Below are positions 5,139 to 6,631 of a DNA stretch of 6,631 nucleotides, in pieces. The stretch comes from Roseomonas sp. (GTDB lineage: Bacteria; Pseudomonadota; Alphaproteobacteria; Acetobacterales; Acetobacteraceae), in the NCBI GenBank assembly GCA_020249415.1, contig JADCFR010000113.1:1-6631 (forward strand), read 5' to 3'. The notes under the pieces were generated by a model that did not search any database, was not told the DNA's origin, and was given only the letters and a program-made list of their open reading frames with translations. Each line of letters opens with the position of its first letter. Position 1 is the first letter of the stretch. Made by a program: the position numbers and the translations under genes.

Positions 5139-5509
5139 GCGACGATGCCCTTGACCCGCAGCGGCCATTCCAGCCGATCCAGCGCTTCACGCCACAAGCG
5201 CCAATCATGTTTTTCGGACGGGTAGCGCGGATCAGGCGCGGCACCCCTTTCGCCCCAGATGCGGAGAATACGCGCATGGGTCAGGTCAATGCGGCGGTGG
5301 CGATAAAGGCGATCAAGGCACTTCACCACATCATCCGGTTCGCAAGGGCGCTGCTTGTCGCCCTTGCCCGCGACAATGCGTGCGCCGTCACGTCGGGCGG
5401 TCAGGGCGGCCATGGTCCAGAACCAGGCTTCCTCGGCGGAATGGAAGGGCTCGGCCTGGCTCAGCGAGGCAAAGCGGGGGCTGTAATGGGTCTTTTGTGC
5501 TGCGATCAT
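5135..5509 (-). CDS. Conserved protein of unknown function, first minus-strand gene divergent from the repressor
   Basis: The 124-residue product begins MIAAQKTHYSPRFASLSQAE and contains EEAWFWTMAALTARRDGAR, then CEPDDVVKCLDRLYRHRRID with LTHARILRIWGERG, and ends DWRLWREALDRLEWPLRVKG followed by IVA. It is tryptophan- and arginine-rich and mostly helical, with no signal peptide or membrane segment. I have an impression of similar hypothetical proteins in Alphaproteobacteria but cannot name a function. A role in packaging (small terminase) would fit its size and place but no motif shows it. The start at 5509 is favoured because upstream in-frame codons run through the AT-rich intergenic region; only a weak GCGAG precedes it. 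Its stop overlaps the next gene by 4 nt, so the two are one operon. Confidence 0.75.
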   Translation of the reverse strand: MIAAQKTHYSPRFASLSQAEPFHSAEEAWFWTMAALTARRDGARIVAGKGDKQRPCEPDDVVKCLDRLYRHRRIDLTHARILRIWGERGAAPDPRYPSEKHDWRLWREALDRLEWPLRVKGIVA

Positions 5510-5546
5510 TGGGGGAAATCTCGCCTTATGGTTGTGGAACAAAGGG

Positions 5547-5575
5547 AGAATAACCGCATAAATTGCCACAGGCAA
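5547..5575 (-). promoter_or_regulatory. Candidate promoter with overlapping palindromic operator
   Basis: On the minus strand TTGCCT (5575-5570) and TATTCT (5552-5547) are 17 bp apart, placing a start about 30 nt before the ATG at 5509. The -35 box lies in a perfect 13-bp palindrome, TTGCCACAGGCAA (5563-5575), with two 5-bp arms and a 3-bp centre. A dimeric repressor bound there would block the promoter, and the adjacent S24 repressor is the obvious candidate. The boxes match consensus at 4 of 6 positions each. Confidence 0.4.
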
Positions 5576-5598
5576 GAGAAAAAAGGAAAACGAACCTA

Positions 5599-5627
5599 TT
5601 GAATTTTGACACAAGACCTAGGATATC
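5599..5627 (+). promoter_or_regulatory. Weak candidate promoter region for the S24 repressor
   Basis: TTGAAT (5599-5604) and GATATC (5622-5627) are 17 bp apart, and an exact TTGACA lies at 5606-5611 without a good -10 at the right distance. ATATCT occurs twice, at 5623-5628 and 5647-5652, 24 bp apart. A small hairpin, CCCGC (5665-5669) with GCGGG (5676-5680), lies just before the ribosome binding site. One of these could mark the repressor promoter or its own operator, but I cannot choose between them. Confidence 0.25.
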
Positions 5628-5698
5628 TTGCACAGAAACCGGAACCATATCTGGAGTCGAAACCCCCGCAGACCCGCGGGAGAATGAGGAAGTAGCCC

Positions 5699-6346
5699 AT
5701 GCGGCATGAGGATATTTGGCGCGCGCTTGATGCGCTCGCGGCGGAATACGGGCTTTCGGCTTCGGGCCTCGCCAAGAAGGCCGGGCTTGATCCGACCGCC
5801 TTCAACCCATCAAAGCGTATCGGCGCGGATGGCCGCGCGCGCTGGCCTTCCACGGAAAGCATCGCCAAGGTTTTGGATGCGCTGGGCGCGCGCATGGATG
5901 ATTTCGCGGCGCTGGTCACCGGTGCCACCGCGATTTCGCGTGGCGGTCGCGGCGTGGTCAATCGGCGCATTCCCCTGATCGGCCTGGCCCAGGCAGGTGG
6001 TGAGGGGTATTTCGATGATGGCGGCTATCCGGTGGGCGGCAGTTGGGATGAAATCTCCTTGCCTGAAATCGGCGATCCCAATGCCTATGCGCTGGAGATT
6101 TCGGGCGATTCCATGGAACCGGTGTTTCGCGATGGGGATGTGGTCATCGTCTCCCCCGCCGCGCCGGTGCGCCGCGGCGACCGCGTGGTGGTGCGCACGC
6201 GCCGTGGAGAGGTGATGGCCAAGGAATTGCGCCGCCATTCGGCGAAGCGGATTGATGTCGCGAGCCTCAATCCCGCGCATCCAAGCTATAGTTTCGAATT
6301 GCCGGAAATTGCCTGGGTGCATCGCATTGTCTGGGCGAGCCAATAG
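5699..6346 (+). CDS. LexA/CI-like transcriptional repressor with HTH and S24 self-cleaving domain
   Basis: The 215-residue product has an N-terminal helix-turn-helix region (about 5-72, including GLSASGLAKKAGLDPTAFN and WPSTESIAKVLDALG) and a C-terminal S24 peptidase domain. The catalytic pair is visible: Ser138 in SGDSMEPVFRDGD and Lys175 in GEVMAKEL. A99-G100 in PLIGLAQAGGEGYF sits where LexA and lambda CI are cut (Ala-Gly), so RecA-stimulated self-cleavage after DNA damage is likely. The start at 5699 has GAGGA 8 nt upstream. It is divergent from the phage-side operon, which fits a prophage repressor. However, very similar S24 proteins occur as ordinary chromosomal genes in Alphaproteobacteria, so it may be a host regulator next to the prophage. 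Its stop is 9 bp from that of the convergent CinA-family gene. Confidence 0.9.
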   Translation: MRHEDIWRALDALAAEYGLSASGLAKKAGLDPTAFNPSKRIGADGRARWPSTESIAKVLDALGARMDDFAALVTGATAISRGGRGVVNRRIPLIGLAQAGGEGYFDDGGYPVGGSWDEISLPEIGDPNAYALEISGDSMEPVFRDGDVVIVSPAAPVRRGDRVVVRTRRGEVMAKELRRHSAKRIDVASLNPAHPSYSFELPEIAWVHRIVWASQ

Positions 6347-6355
6347 GCGTTCGCT

Positions 6356-6631
6356 TCAACCAACCGTCCTGATCGCCAGGCCAAAGGCGCCTTGCGCGAA
6401 GCGGTACATATTGGCGCGGCGATCAGCACTGCCGGTCTCCAGCGTGATCACGCGTTCAACCCCTGACCCCACCACGGCGATGCAGCTATGCCCTGCCGCA
6501 TCGCCATAGCGATTACCGGTGGGGCCGGCGGCGCCGGTCTCCGCCAATCCCCAATCCGCACCATGTTTTTCGCGCACGCGCCGCGCGAGCAGCAGGGCAT
6601 AGGATTCACTCGCGGAACGCATGCCGGCCAT
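6356..6631 (-). CDS. CinA-family protein (nicotinamide-nucleotide amidohydrolase domain), C-terminal part
   Basis: Ninety-one residues are visible, continuing beyond the right edge. The signature GLAETGAAGPTGNRYGDAAG is followed by HSCIAVVGSG, VERVITLETGSADRRANMYR and FAQGAFGLAI, which match the end of the CinA C-terminal domain. That domain (PncC in Escherichia coli) converts nicotinamide mononucleotide to nicotinate mononucleotide and ammonia in NAD recycling. The Met at 6631 is probably internal, because the N-terminal half of the domain, with its SxGxTGG-type motif, is missing. CinA proteins are widespread housekeeping proteins, so this gene likely marks host chromosome outside the phage module. 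Whether it has the N-terminal MoCF domain cannot be seen. Confidence 0.85.
   Translation of the reverse strand: MAGMRSASESYALLLARRVREKHGADWGLAETGAAGPTGNRYGDAAGHSCIAVVGSGVERVITLETGSADRRANMYRFAQGAFGLAIRTVG

Noticed and set aside
5510..5614. Upstream extension of the 5135-5509 gene giving a hydrophobic, membrane-like N-terminus
   Set aside because: It lies in AT-rich intergenic DNA that holds a candidate promoter and operator, and the hydrophobicity follows from T-rich codons; no ribosome binding site seen.
1..6631. CRISPR arrays, rRNA, tRNA genes, transposase genes
   Set aside because: No spaced repeat array, RNA gene signature or transposase was seen on either strand.

Overview
The window looks like part of an alphaproteobacterial chromosome carrying a temperate, T7-like (podovirus-type) prophage module. 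The GC-rich codon usage, the CinA-type host gene at the right end and the style of the S24 repressor suggest an alphaproteobacterium, possibly Rhodospirillales/Acetobacteraceae. That placement is a judgement from protein style, not a search result.

Layout, right to left, because most genes are on the minus strand. At the far right is the 3' part of a CinA-family amidohydrolase gene (minus). It converges, with a 9-bp gap, on a LexA/CI-like S24 repressor gene (plus). The repressor is divergent from a minus-strand run: a conserved protein of unknown function (5135-5509); a second unknown protein with a possible permuted-papain pattern (4707-5138); a small proline-rich phage protein (4326-4538); a T7 gp8-like portal (2917-4329); a scaffolding protein (2180-2911); the major capsid protein (335-1168); and the N-terminal part of a neck/tail-tubular protein (1-242). 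The order portal, scaffold, capsid, neck is that of T7 genes 8-9-10-11. Several junctions are tightly coupled (two ATGA overlaps, one 5-nt gap). No terminase lies between the repressor and the portal.

The run is interrupted by a gap of about 1 kb between scaffold and capsid. This gap holds a GNAT acetyltransferase gene (1627-2088) on the opposite strand, flanked by two near-identical 55-bp direct repeats (1311-1365 and 2119-2173; two mismatches). The repeats are rich in GC hairpins, and the gene looks like accessory cargo (a moron) placed in the head operon.

Regulatory signals visible by eye are: a good minus-strand sigma70-like promoter (4682-4710) followed about 60 bp later by a long hairpin with a T tract (4573-4621), all ahead of the small protein and portal genes, which resembles an attenuated leader; a 13-bp palindrome over the -35 box of a candidate promoter between the repressor and the minus-strand genes; a strong hairpin just after the capsid gene, in the position of T7 T-phi; and a 23-bp sequence tandemly repeated at the capsid stop codon with a 26-bp period.
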